Source: Ehretia macrophylla (lineage: Eukaryota > Streptophyta > Magnoliopsida > Boraginales > Ehretiaceae). Taken from it: DNA of 64,000 bases. Below are positions 35,159-45,858 of this stretch, piece by piece. The stretch's first letter is position 1, and the number at the start of each line of letters is the position of its first letter. The translations under genes were made by a program, and so were the position numbers. The notes beneath the pieces are model-generated. The model searched no databases. It was not told the origin of the DNA and saw nothing but the letters and a program-made list of their open reading frames with translations. The stretch lies in assembly GCA_037974665.1 (NCBI GenBank), contig CM075770.1, positions 97,646,850-97,710,849 of the forward strand, given 5' to 3'.

Positions 35159-36415
35159 TTAGCAAACAAGGTAATAGATGAGAAAAGGCAATAATGTAAA
35201 GCAAAGTATAGCAAACAAGATAATGGAAGCATATAGTGGAATAACAAAGCCAATTCCAACATCCAAAGATAATTGATTAACTCGCGAAGTCAAATTGTCA
35301 AGTTTCGTATTGACTTCTTCAAGTGTGACTTGGCGAGATCTTCTTCTTGTAGAAGAATTTGCACCTCCAATGTCAGCTTGTGAAGCCCCAATGTTGGGAT
35401 CTCTTGCTTCTTCACCTCCTTCTTCACCTTCACTTGCAGTTTCATCCCCCTCATCCCCAAGTTCATAGTTTTCTATATCATCAGCGATGTCATGTTAACC
35501 CTTGAGGAATTGATGATGCTCTATATAGACGACCTCATTATTTACAAGAGCCATATATTGTCTATCAAGACAAAATATATCAAGAGGATAGGTGGCAACA
35601 TTTAGAGGTTCAAAATGACCAATAAGAGCAACATCTTTGAGTCGGAAAATATGACACAATGCCATTCCATAGGGGAGGGACTTCTTCTTGAAGGCCAACA
35701 TGTGATAAAGCATAATATGGGAGAGGTTGATTCTCACATTCTTGTAGATAAAATGCATCACATAGCCCGTAAAGAATGGAATAGACCCGTCTCTCACAAT
35801 TCTAGGCATGATGACTTGATTCAAGATATAGAGAAACAATAGTTTTTCAGCACAAATGTCATCTCTTTTGGGCATAAATGTTTTCGATCTTCCCAAGCCT
35901 TCCCACAAAGTAGCAATCATCTCTTTTGGGGCATTGTCGTGTAGCCCTTTTGGTAAGTTGGCAGAAGAGTAGATCTTGAGGCTACTATAGGGAATATCAA
36001 GCATTCTAGCCACATCTCGTTCGCTCAAAAAGATATTCACGCCATTAACTTTACTTTTTATCCCACTGACACCTTCTTCTTCTCTTTCAACCAAGTAGGC
36101 ATACAATTCTCAAATCCATTCATCAAGATTTATATCCTCAAGTCCAAAGAGAGGAAGCCATTTTTTATGACGAAGCAATTTGTAGATGTTGGTTTGTTCT
36201 AAAAAATATAGAGGATCAATGATTTTTCCCCAAATAATTTCCTTCTTGGAGTGATCACCCGAGCCAATGATATAAGAGGGATCCCATGGATCAATGGTAT
36301 GAGGCCTAAACTTAGTCCTTCTTTTCTTAGAACCTTGCCTTGATGAGGATGCCATAGGTAGAAGTAAGAATTTCAAGAAAAACTGAGGAAAAACTTGGTT
36401 GGGGAATTTTATCAA
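35159..36415 (-). pseudogene. Env-like third ORF of the Sirevirus-like element
   Basis: A single minus-strand frame of 419 codons runs from 36415 to a stop at 35159-35161. It is broken by only two in-frame stops, TGA at 36110-36112 and TAA at 35495-35497. A more likely start is the ATG at 36355 (MASSSRQGSKKRRT), giving a basic N-terminus. The middle is globular (for example ERDVARMLDIPYSSLKIYS, VIMPRIVRDGSIPFFTG). After the TAA the frame stays open with an acidic linker, a coiled-coil-like heptad stretch (LEEVNTKLDNLTSRVNQLSL) and a strongly hydrophobic C-terminal segment of about 30 residues that would span a membrane. Position between pol and 3' LTR plus a membrane anchor match Sirevirus env-like ORFs. 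The middle also resembles plant transposon-associated proteins of unknown role. No function is proven. Confidence 0.75.
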
Positions 36416-36662
36416 ACACTTGGTGGATGAGAAAACTTTGACAAAAAACTTATGAAGATTCGAATAGAAAGAAAATGACTTGTTTGAGTTGTGAGGATTT
36501 GAAAGCTTTTATCTTCCTTTTGTAGTAAAAATATGAGGTTTAAAGATTGTAAGAGTTAATGAGGGTTTATGGGATTTGAATAGGAAAGATGGGGAGGTTT
36601 TGAAGAAAAAAAAGGTGTTTGAAGAGGTTTAGAATTGGTGTTTTAAACTTGTTGCCCAATAG

Positions 36663-36790
36663 TGCAGCGACCGGACGAGGGTAGGTGCACCGGTCGACCT
36701 ATGCCAGTACCTTCTTCCGCCCGCAGCACTGCCACCGGACGAGGGTATGCTCCACCAGTCGACCGGTGACAACACCCTCTTCCAGTGGTA
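36663..36790 (-). promoter_or_regulatory. Palindrome-rich GC block between pol and the env-like ORF
   Basis: Two related units contain ACCGGACGAGGGTA followed by CACCGGTCGACC or CCAGTCGACCGG. The same GTCGACCGG words occur in both LTRs (about 34368-34470 and 42655-42760). In an otherwise AT-rich element this looks like a copied LTR regulatory module. A promoter role for the env-like ORF is inference. Confidence 0.55.
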
Positions 36791-36843
36791 CAGCTTCTGC
36801 CAGGAAGTGTATTGTTACTTAGAAAACTTCAAGTTTTGCAATT

Positions 36844-38477
36844 TTAACACATTTTAAGCATGCCCAACTCTCTTCTAATCACACAAAATTGATTCTTATG
36901 CAATAGTTTGGTAAAAATATCAACTAATTGATGCATGAAATCAACAAATTCAAGTATAACATCCGCTTTTTGAACATGATCACAAATGAAATGATGTCTA
37001 ATTTCAATATGTTTAGTTATAGAATGTTGTATGGGATTCTTAGTGAGATTAATGGCACTTGTATTGTCACATCTAATAGGCACATTATCGTACACAAGGC
37101 CATAGTCGAGCAAATTTTATTTCATCCGAAGAATTTGGGCAACACAATTTCCGGCAGATACGTATTCAACTTCGACCGTAGAGAGAGCTACACTATTTTG
37201 CTTTTTACTAGACCAAGAGATTAATGATTGACCTAGAAATTGGCAATATCCACTACTACTATTTCTATCTACTCGATCTCCAACATAATTTGCATCCAAA
37301 TAACCTACAAGTTCAAATGATGTGCCTTTCGGATACCATAATCCTAAATCTATAGTCCCCTTAAGATATCTAATTATTCTTTTTACTGCATTTAAGTGAG
37401 ACTCTTTGGGGCAAGATTGAAAACGAGCACATAGGCACACAACAAATACAATATCGGGTCTAGAGGCAGTTAAATAAAGAAGGCTTCCGATCATACCTTG
37501 ATATTGCTTTTCATTTACCTTGTTACCTTCCTCATCTTTGTCAAGTTTGATTGACGTTGACATTGGTATACTTATTTCTTTTGCTGACTCAAGCCCAAAC
37601 TTCTTGATGAGTTCTCTAGTGTACTTGGCTTGATTGATAAAAGTACCCTCTTGTGTTTGCTTGATTTGAAGTCCGAGAAAGAAATTTAATTCTCCCATCA
37701 TACTCATTTCAAATTCCTTGTACATGCACTTAGAGAAATACTCATAGAGAGATTCATTAGTAGCACCAAAGTTATATCATCAACATAAATTTGTACAAGC
37801 AATATATCTTTGCCTTTTGTTTTAACAAAGAGAGTAGAATCTAATTTGCCTATAGTGAACCCTTTTTCAAGCAAATAATTACTAAGCCTATAATACCATG
37901 CTCTAAGTGCTTGCTTAAGGCCATATAATGCCTTATCTAGTTTATATACATGATTTGGCAAGTTAGAATCCTCAAATCCGGGTGATTGTTTCACATAAAC
38001 TTCTTCCTTGAGATAGCCATTTAGAAAGGCACTTTTTACATCCATTTGATATAATTTAAAGTCCATATAACATGCAAAGACAAAAAACATACGAATAGAT
38101 TCAAGTCTAGCTACAGGAGTAAAGGTCTCATCATAATCTATGCCTTTTTCTTGATTATACCCTTGAGCCACTAGCCTAGCTTTGTTTCTAGTTACAACCT
38201 CGGATTCATCTAGTTTATTCCTAAAAACCCATTTTGTACCAATTATAGGATAATTCTTAGGTTTTTCAACTAGATGTCATACTTCACTTCTTTCAAATTG
38301 ATTTAATTCTTCTTGCATGGCCATTATCCAATCTTCACGATCTAAAGCTTCTTTAACATTCTTAGCCTCTACTTGGGAAAGAAAAGCAACATGTTCACAA
38401 TAAGCATTTAGGTTGGAACGAGTTCTTACTCCCTTGGAAGGATCACCAAGAATTTGATCATTTGGATGATCTCTCAC
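36844..38477 (-). pseudogene. Sirevirus-like reverse transcriptase and RNase H
   Basis: The minus strand encodes the pre-reverse-transcriptase segment (38477-38277, EALDREDWIMAMQEELNQFE) and then, after a break, the reverse transcriptase: [56 protein letters not shown] and the intact active site VQIYVDDITLV. A frameshift near 37725 leads to MGELNFFLGLQIKQTQEGTF, the connection region and RNase H (SWSSKKQNSVALSTVEVEYV, RCDNTSAINLTKNPIQHS, TKHIEIRHHFICDHV), ending at 36844. Stops or frameshifts lie near 38277, 38172, 37725 and 37115. Confidence 0.94.
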
Positions 38478-38528
38478 AAATTTCCAACACCTTGGTAGAT
38501 CTTCATTTGTTGTAGCTTCTTGGACATT

Positions 38529-40308
38529 TTACATTGGTTGTACATTGTCTTGTGGATTCTCTAGAGCTTCACCATCCTTTGAGGTTTGACCCTTTTCAAG
38601 ATGTGTCTCATTTGGATCATTTGGGGTTCCCTCATTGCCAATGGTTGTAGGTAGGATTTGAATGTCTACTTTGGAAACTCCTACATCATCATCATTCTTT
38701 CTCGGGGCAAAAGGATTAGTTTCATCAAAATCTACATGCATAGACTCTTCAATAAGCATATTTCTTTTGTTAAAAGCTCTATAAGCTTTGTTTCTTGAAG
38801 AGTAACCCATAAAAAGTCCTTCATCCGATTTAGAATCAAATTTGCCAAGATGTTCTTTTGTATTTAGGATGAAACACTTACAACCAAATACTTTACAATG
38901 AGACACATTTGGTGCTCTACCTTTCCATAATTCATAAGGTGTTTTCTTTAGAAAATGTCTAATTAGCACACGGTTTAGCACATAACATGCGGTATTTATG
39001 GCTTTACGCCAAAAATATGTTGGCAAGTTGTTTTCTTTCAACATTGTTCTTGCCATTTCTTGTAAAGTCCGGTTCTTCCTTTCCACTACACCATTTTGTT
39101 GAGGAGTTCTAGGAGCCGAAAAATTATGTTCAATGCCACGTACTTCACAATAGTCCATAAAATATGCATTTATAAATTCGGTGCCTTGCTCACTATGAAT
39201 ACAATTTATATAATAGCCTTTCTCATTTTGCACCTTATTACAAAGTTTAGCAAATTCATTGAAGACATCATTTTTATGTGCAAGGGGTCTCACCCATGTG
39301 AATCTAGTGTAATCATCTATGATAACATAGACATATCTAGATCCACCTAGGCTTGCCACATCCATTGGACCAAAAAGATCCATATGTATTTTTTGTAAAG
39401 CTCTTGATGTGTTTACCTTGCTAATTATTTTGAAAGATGTTTTGTGTTGTTTTCCAAATTGGCATGCATAACATAAGCGTTCTTTTTGAAATCTAGTCTT
39501 ACGAAGCCCTATGACAAGTTCTTTTCTAGAAAGTTTAGCAAGTAAATCCATGCTAGCATGACCAAGTCTCCTATGCCATAACTATGAGTCTTCATTAATT
39601 GTAACTAAGCATGTCACATTTTGACACTTTAATTCATAGAAATTAATCACATATACATTATTGCATCTATTGCCAACAAACAACACTTTATCATCTTTAT
39701 CATACACCTTGCAACAAGTAGATAGAAATTCAACTCTAAATCCACTATCACAAAATTGGCTCACACTTAGCAAATTATGTCTAAGACCTTCAACATACAA
39801 GACATCATGAATAGAAAGAGAGTTAATATCCCTTATGCTACCCTTACCAATGACTTTGCCTCCTTCATTTCCTCCATAGCTAATTTTACCTTTAAAGTCT
39901 TTGTTAATCTCATAGAAGAAAGAGACATCACCCGTCATTTTCATTGAGCACCCACTATCAATAACCCAAGTATCTTCATACTTCACATTTAGGGAACCCT
40001 ATCATTCATAGAAACAAATCAAGCTTATTTTGGTCCCCAAGGTTCTATTGGGTCCTTTAGTGTTAGTACGAAGTCCTAACACATCTCACAACCCATTTGG
40101 GTCTAAGCCATAAAGGAATATGAGAATCTCTTCCTACCATGTTTCTAAATCTACATCGTGATGCATTATGACCAATCTTCTCATAATAAGTACATCTCTT
40201 AAATGACCCTCTTGATGTTGAGGCTCCATGCCAAAAAGATGATGCTTTGACAAAATGATTTTGAAAACCTTTTTGATGTGGCTTATAGCCAATTCCTTTT
40301 TTTGTCAA
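38529..40308 (-). pseudogene. Sirevirus-like protease and integrase
   Basis: It begins with a second CCHC-like finger CTYYEKIGHNASRC in which the second cysteine is tyrosine, then the protease WVIDSGCSMKMTG (active-site DSG) and the gag-pre-integrase region (LRHNLLSVSQFCDSGF; CYACQFGKQHKTSF). The integrase core follows: IHMDLFGPM, VIIDDYTRFTWV (first Asp), HSEQGTEF and GVVERKNRTLQEMARTML (catalytic Glu). The second catalytic Asp, normally in RSDHGTEF or similar, is Glu here. The C-terminal part contains FGCKCFILNTKEHLGKFD and FMGYSSRNKAYRAFN. Frame breaks lie near 40060, 39985 and 39580. Confidence 0.93.
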
Positions 40309-40666
40309 TTTGTACTTTTTGTGATTCTTTTAATGGTGGATGGACAATTGAGGATTGAGAGGCTTTCACAAAGATAGTATTTGAGAACTTTGGTTTAGAA
40401 AATGGGTCATAGCCAATCCCACCTTTGTCAAATGGTACTTTTTGGGAGCAAAGGATTTCGTCTAAGGTTTTTGTTCCCTTTGAAAATCTAGCAAGATCAT
40501 TTTATAAATCAAGAACTTGTTTTTCAAAATCTTTGATCTCTACTTCATTTTTTATCTTTAAATGATGATACTCACAAATCTCTTTGATAAGAGTATTATT
40601 TTCATCTCTAAGCTCTTTAATTTCTTTTTGAAGTTCATCATTTTCTTTTTGAAAATTATTTACTTT

Positions 40667-41787
40667 TCAGTGTGCAAGGAGAAAACTATCATGTAGTTTT
40701 GAAAATTCATTTGTTGGTTCCTCAAAAGTGCATTCATCATCATAAGAAGAAGAAGATTTATCACAAGACGAAGAAGTTACCTCATCATCTCTAACCATAA
40801 AGCACACAAAGTTGGCTACTTCGGTTTCGCTTCCACTTTCACCATTGGTTGATACATCATTTTCAACACAAGCCTTCATTGCCTTTTGCTTCCCTTTGAT
40901 CAATTTTGGACACTTTTCTTTGATGTGTCCCGGCTTGTCACAATTGAAGCACTTAATCTCTTCTTTGGTCTTCTCCATCTTCTCTTTGAATCTTCTCTTG
41001 ACTTTGTTGTTGATGGGCTCTCCTTTCTTCATCTTTTTGTATTTCCAGAATTTCTTAAAATTCTTTGCAAGGAGTGCAAGCTCGTCAAGATCACTATCCT
41101 TTTTGTCTTCATTATTTGTTTCAGATTGAGCAATGAGAGCAAGTGATTTCCTTCTTTTCTTTTCTTCTTCATCTCGTTCCTTCTCTTGATTCAATACAAG
41201 TTCCTCCGTCTCAAGGTTGCAATGAGCTCATGCACCTTTAACTTGGAGAGATCGGTTGATTCTCTAATTAATGTCACCTTTGGTTTGTATTCTTTTGGAA
41301 GGGCCATGAGAATCTTCCAGTTGAGTTCTTCATTTTGATACTTCTTTTCGAGAACACTCAAGTTGTTTACAATTTTGGAGAATCTTTGATGCATTTTGTT
41401 TAGTGATTCTCCGACCTTCATGCGAAACAATTCATACTCATGGATATGAAGATCAATTTTGGTATTCTTCACTTGAGACGACCCTTGATAAGACATATGT
41501 AACATCTCCCAAATCTCGTGAGCGGTTTCACATTGACTCACACGACTATACTCAGTTTCGTTTAGAGCACAATAGAGGATGTTCTTGGCTCTTGAGTTCT
41601 TGGTCATCATGATAATGTCTTGATCATTGAACTCACTCATTTCCTTGGGCACTTGGATGGTTTTGACTTTCTCCGCTCCACTTGAACTTGAAGCATCTTT
41701 CACCGTCCCCTCCTTTATTGGAACATAAGGGCCATCTTCTACCAATCACCATAGAGCATAGTCAACGACTTGTATGTATGTCTCCAT
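40667..41787 (-). pseudogene. Sirevirus-like gag with CCHC zinc knuckle
   Basis: The likely start is the ATG at 41787 (METYIQVVDYALW), with an in-frame TGA at 41746-41748. The UBN2-type gag domain follows (NILYCALNETEYSRVSQCET, AHEIWEMLHMSYQGSSQVKN, LIRESTDLSKLKVHELIATL). A frameshift near 41195 joins a Lys/Glu-rich stretch, the zinc knuckle CFNCDKPGHIKEKC, which binds element RNA, and a Ser/Asp-rich tail to 40667. A coiled-coil-like segment with stops continues to about 40310 (LQKEIKELRDENNTLIKEI). Confidence 0.92.
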
Positions 41788-41926
41788 CTTGTTCTTCTAA
41801 TAATTAAAATTGGTACCTACAAACAATAGAAACCTATTAGTGGAATAACCCTCAAAGAAAGAAGAAGTAGTATTGTTTGCCATTAATCTTTTCTTTGCTA
41901 GATATTAAGCTATATGCAAAGTCCTA

Positions 41927-41938
41927 GCTCTAATACCA
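41927..41938 (-). other. Primer-binding site (initiator Met tRNA)
   Basis: The minus strand reads TGGTATTAGAGC, one base from the exact complement of the initiator-Met tRNA 3' end, two bases after the LTR end ACAACA. Confidence 0.9.
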
Positions 41939-41940
41939 CT

Positions 41941-43160
41941 TGTTGTCCCTTGATTGAACCTAAGAAGGGGGTGAATTAGGTTATATAGGCAATAATACTA
42001 CTTTTTCGATTAGACAATATACTACTAATAATTAATCAAAAACAATCTTAATCAAATATGCACTTTAGCAATAAAAATTGTAAGTGATGCAATTTATCAA
42101 ACACTTAGTGTGCAGAAAATAATACAAAGAGAGAGTTGAGAGAAAGAGATTACAAATCGCGATTTAGTGTGGTTCGGTCCCTGCCTAAGTCCACGACCTA
42201 AGCTCACCACTTAGGATTTCAACAATCTTCACTATTGTGACTCTTCAAATGCTGGTGAGTCCACAAACCAACTACAATGGTAGTTCAAGCTTTTACAATA
42301 GAAAAATTCCCTCTCAATACAAAGCTTCAACCCCAATACCTTTGATAAGGAATTCCTTCCTTTCAAAGTGTTTAACTCTCTCTTTTGATAACTGTTTGAG
42401 ATTAACAATAAAAGGCCTCTTTTAGGGTATATGAATACAATGAATGCTTCTCTTAATATTGCTCACAAATTTTTGCTCTAGTATAGCACAATGATGATTC
42501 AAAGATGAAAATAATGTTAGAAATCAAGAGTAATTACTTTGAATCAATACTTTGAAAGATTGCAGTTGAGAGAGATTAATAGAGGCTGAAATGTGTGCAT
42601 TTAATACTCTCTAACGTTCATAAAACGACTCTATTTTTAAAACAGTGTTTTGGCCCGACCGGTCGACCCCTGCTCCACCTGTCGACCGATCGAGGGGACC
42701 TCATCCGGTGGAGGAGCCTCGGGCAGAGGACCCATTTGGCACTAGTCTTCTGGTTCCTCTGGGGTCGTCCGGTTTGCTCAAAAGGTGCAAGGGCTTGGGT
42801 TTTTTCTATGATTCTTTTATTGAATCTTTTGTAACATCTTTTTCAAAGATAGATGAATATTTTCAAAAATACTTTTAGGAATCATCATTGAGCATATACC
42901 ATTTAGAAGCCCCAAACCCCGGTCAAGTCCCAACCGGTACCCCTTATGACTTCCGTCTCCATCCTTATAGCTCCATCTTCAATCTTCGAATCTTTATATT
43001 TCCTTGAGTTGATGGATGATTTTCTTTCTTCTTTAGCTTGATGAACTTGGATTCGGAGTCAACCTTAATTCATCTCATTCATGCACACTAAACAAAGTCA
43101 TTAGACATAACCGTGGTTTGTTATCATCAAAACCAAGATTAGAAGCTTTTTAGGCTAACA
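41941..43160 (-). repeat. 5' LTR of the Sirevirus-like element
   Basis: A direct copy of 33640-34874 with scattered substitutions and small indels. Minus-strand start TGTTAGCCTAAAAAGC (43160), end GGGACAACA (41941). The palindromic GTCGACC sites are partly mutated here (for example GTCGACCGATCG). Confidence 0.93.
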
Positions 43161-43170
43161 CTATCAAATG

Positions 43171-43322
43171 TGCATATATGTGTTTGCATGGATAAAAAAG
43201 TGTCTATTACAACCCACAAACACATAATAATATAGAATTTCATTGTCTAAAAAGTAACCCTTAGTTCAATATGTAACATAATAAGGTGTATAAAACCTCT
43301 TGTAGTTTATTATGCATGTGTA
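43171..43322. repeat. Direct repeat, copy 1 (partner 43931-44060)
   Basis: Shares TGTGTTTG.AT.GATAAA, TATTACAACCCAC, AACACATAATAAT and AGAATTTCATTGTCTAAAAAG with the copy at 43931-44060, in the same order. Copy 1 has extra bases (about 15) in the middle. Both copies lie in the CACTA 3' region. Confidence 0.85.
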
Positions 43323-43930
43323 AGAATGACTAAAATATAACAATAGATAAAAACTATTGAGAAAAAAAAAAAGAATGGACAATCTCAGTTGGAGTTACAA
43401 TGCAAGGATAATATAACATTACTCATTAATTTTGAATTACATCTTTAGATCATAATAAGAAAAAGTCAGATTACCATGTATGCCCTTAACGTTGCTAGCA
43501 ATGTACACGTTTGCCATTAAGATCAATTGCAGATCACGAAGAGTAAAAATAAAATACAAGTGAAACAAAAGGCTCACAATAAAGCTTTTTTCCCTTAGCA
43601 AAGAGATTGAATTAAACTGAAGCCAACTCTAGGCTATAATATACTTGTACAATCAACGCCCTTTTACCTTTTCCGCCTTACCATCATTACTCATCTACAC
43701 CTACACAACTCCCCCTCAAAATCGTTCCACGAACCAATCCAAGCGAGTTCTAAACTAAAGTGACCCCAAAAGATCCCATTTAAACCCCATACATAAGACA
43801 ATGACCTACTCAATAAACCCAAACAACCCAACTAAGTAAAGCATTGACTCCAAAAATAACCCAAATAGCCAAATGCTTCATATTACTTCCATACTGCCTA
43901 GTTGTTAGCAACTGGTTGACTGCAAAACAA

Positions 43931-44060
43931 CCTATGTGTTTGTATAGATAAAGAGTACCTATTACAACCCACAACACATAATAATGTAGAATTTCATTGT
44001 CTAAAAAGCAATAGCATAATAAGATGTATAAAAACTCTCGTCGTTTATTATGCATGTAAT
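43931..44060. repeat. Direct repeat, copy 2 (partner 43171-43322)
   Basis: Second copy of the repeat described at 43171-43322. The 0.6 kb between the copies has no recognisable gene. Confidence 0.85.
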
Positions 44061-44071
44061 CAATTAAAATT

Positions 44072-44460
44072 TTACCTACTCAAGTATAAGTCAAGCTTTT
44101 CCTGTAGCCTATTGAGATGTGCCTCGATCTTTCCATGATTAGCCCGCTCAGAAACTAATTATGCCTCCATCTTAGCCCGTTCAGCTACTAATTATGCCTC
44201 TATCTCCTTATCATGTTTCTTCAAAATTTCAGTTTCAGCCAACAAACTTCTTAAATCATTAGACATACCATGCTGCCTAGAGCTAAAGAGTGATGAAGGG
44301 GTAAGTCCCCGCCTTGCCCTTCTAACACGTTCAGAGTGTTCTGGGCCCCGTACTTCACGAATGATCTCATTCTCTAAGTCGATAACATCAACTTCAGGTG
44401 AGATTCTTTGCTTTTTGAGAGACTCACATTGATCCTAGACATATTCAAACTCAATCAAGT
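44072..44460 (-). pseudogene. TNPA-like second CACTA gene, C-terminal part
   Basis: The minus strand reads SLKKQRISPEVDVIDLENEI, IREVRGPEHSERVRRARRGL and TPSSLF, then a coiled-coil-like part (SNDLRSLLAETEILKKHDKE, LVAERAKMEA, LNRLQEKLDLY), ending with a stop at 44072-44074. A VxGP...R followed by a coiled coil is typical of the C-terminus of plant Ptta/En/Spm-type transposon proteins. Two in-frame TAA codons interrupt it. Upstream exons were not recognised. Confidence 0.65.
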
Positions 44461-45165
44461 TTTATTGCAACTTGTACAAACCAAAGAAAAGACTAGCCTC
44501 ATTTATTTGGCTAATTCAAATAAAAGAATCATGAAATCGTTTCTTCATGCTTGGTTATATTTAGAGCAATAAAAGAAAAACTCAACATTTAAGATAGAAT
44601 ATCAACTAGCATGCTAAATCAGAAGAAAGCGATATACCTTGTGCTTAATTGCATTGATACAAAAGCTAAATGAAACCCTTTACAAGTTTGGATCTTAAGT
44701 TTCACTAATGCAACTGAATTAGACTCTAAAACACTAAAGAGAATCACAAAGCCTCTGGCTTCTCATGTAACCACCAGAGGACCTCAATGACTTTTTAGGA
44801 ATAAGACTCAAAGTAACATCAACAGCAGACATTGTATATGAAATTAATGCTTTTTAAGACCTCAATAAAGAGACTCTAAAATTCATATATATTTTTCAAT
44901 ATTCACATCTATCTTGAAACTTCAACAAAGAGGTAGAAACCAAAAAAATAATTGAACAAGGCCTTTCAATCAAATTCATCAAAGATCATTTTAACATCTT
45001 AGTCACTTTCGATGGCGTCCACAATATAGTAATTGGGAAAGCATTATAGTTTTCCCATAAAATTAAGTCTTTGCCAAGCAACTGGTAGGTACATATTACA
45101 AACACCAATGAGGGGCAAGGAGAAAAAGAAAATATATGATAAAGAGACCAATATTTCCATTACAC
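44461..45165. other. CACTA internal region without recognised gene
   Basis: AT-rich DNA between the TNPA-like exon and the next open segment. It may hold further exons or introns of the TNPA-like gene; nothing can be assigned. Confidence 0.45.
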
Positions 45166-45310
45166 CTACAAAGAAGAGTCTAAATGCCTAGGCACAAGTT
45201 CAAAGTCAACTACAAGCTCAGAATCAGTTTTCCTCCAATATGCAATAGATAAATCAGTTTCTACAATGACACTATTGGCACTTTCATCAGCAATCAAAAA
45301 GCAAGCAGAA
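45166..45310 (-). other. Unassigned open segment, possible transposase tail
   Basis: The minus strand is open for about 48 codons (IADESANSVIVETDLSIAYW, RKTDSELVVDFELVPRHLD) and ends with TAG at 45166-45168. The WRK.DSE pattern vaguely recalls TNP2 C-terminal tails. It directly follows the captured kinase fragment in another frame. The identity is open. Confidence 0.35.
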
Positions 45311-45496
45311 TTAGCTAACCAACTTGATGTCTACTTCTTCTCCATTTTGTATATTAACACCTGAGTCAACCAAGAAAATATTATTTATAAAACAATTAAG
45401 ATAAAAAATTAAGGCATTACCTAAGTAAAGCTCACTAAAAGATCCACTCCTAATCTTCCTCTTCAACTTAAACTTCTCATCCACAATTTCATCCAT
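45311..45496 (-). pseudogene. Captured casein kinase 1-like gene fragment with an intron
   Basis: On the minus strand an ATG at 45496 opens MDEIVDEKFKLKRKIRSGSF then SELYL, ending in a split Gly codon. A GT-AG intron of 60 bases (45361-45420, GTAATGCC...TTGACTCAG) follows, then exon 2 gives GVNIQNGEEVDIKLVS and a stop at 45311-45313. Spliced, this matches the N-terminus of plant casein kinase 1: a K-F-K-L-x-R-K-I start, the glycine-rich loop (GSGSFGELYLG in the family, here RSGSFSELYLG) and the VAVK-type lysine strand. The glycine loop is damaged and the rest of the kinase is absent. It lies between CACTA genes, so it was probably picked up by the transposon. The upstream words GAGCTTTATTTAGGTAAT echo the exon 1 end, suggesting a small internal duplication. 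Confidence 0.82.
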
Positions 45497-45858
45497 GCCC
45501 TGAATTCGATTACCTAAATAAAGCTCACCAAGAAATAACATTGTAAAAATTTACTAAAATGAATAAAGGACAAGAGTGAAAAGACCACCTTAAGTTTTTC
45601 TTCATGACAAAAAGCTGGTGTAGAAAAAAAAGCTATATATCTGCATTTACAGACAATGAGTTAACAAAGGAATGGAAAGAAAATAGAGAAGATGAATGCT
45701 AGGGAAATTTATTAAGCCAAGGATGAGAAAAGTTGACAAAAAATGCGAATTAATTAACAAACCAGGAGGCAGTTATTTACTTACCTCTGATTGTTACATA
45801 ACATCTCATACCAAATCTTCATTAACATCCTCCCATATCCATTCACTTTCTCCAATTC

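Larger units (their letters stand above)
33640..43160 (-). mobile_element. Full-length Sirevirus-like Copia retrotransposon
   Basis: A 9,521-bp element with two similar LTRs (33640-34874 and 41941-43160) in direct orientation and perfect 5-bp duplications CTATC (33635-33639 and 43161-43165). On the minus strand the order is 5' LTR, primer site, gag with CCHC finger, protease, integrase, reverse transcriptase, RNase H, a third env-like ORF, polypurine tract, 3' LTR. Placement in Sireviruses rests on the third ORF after pol, the initiator-Met primer site and palindromic CpG-containing motifs in the LTR. All genes carry stops or frameshifts. It sits inside the CACTA element and so is younger than it. 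Confidence 0.93.
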
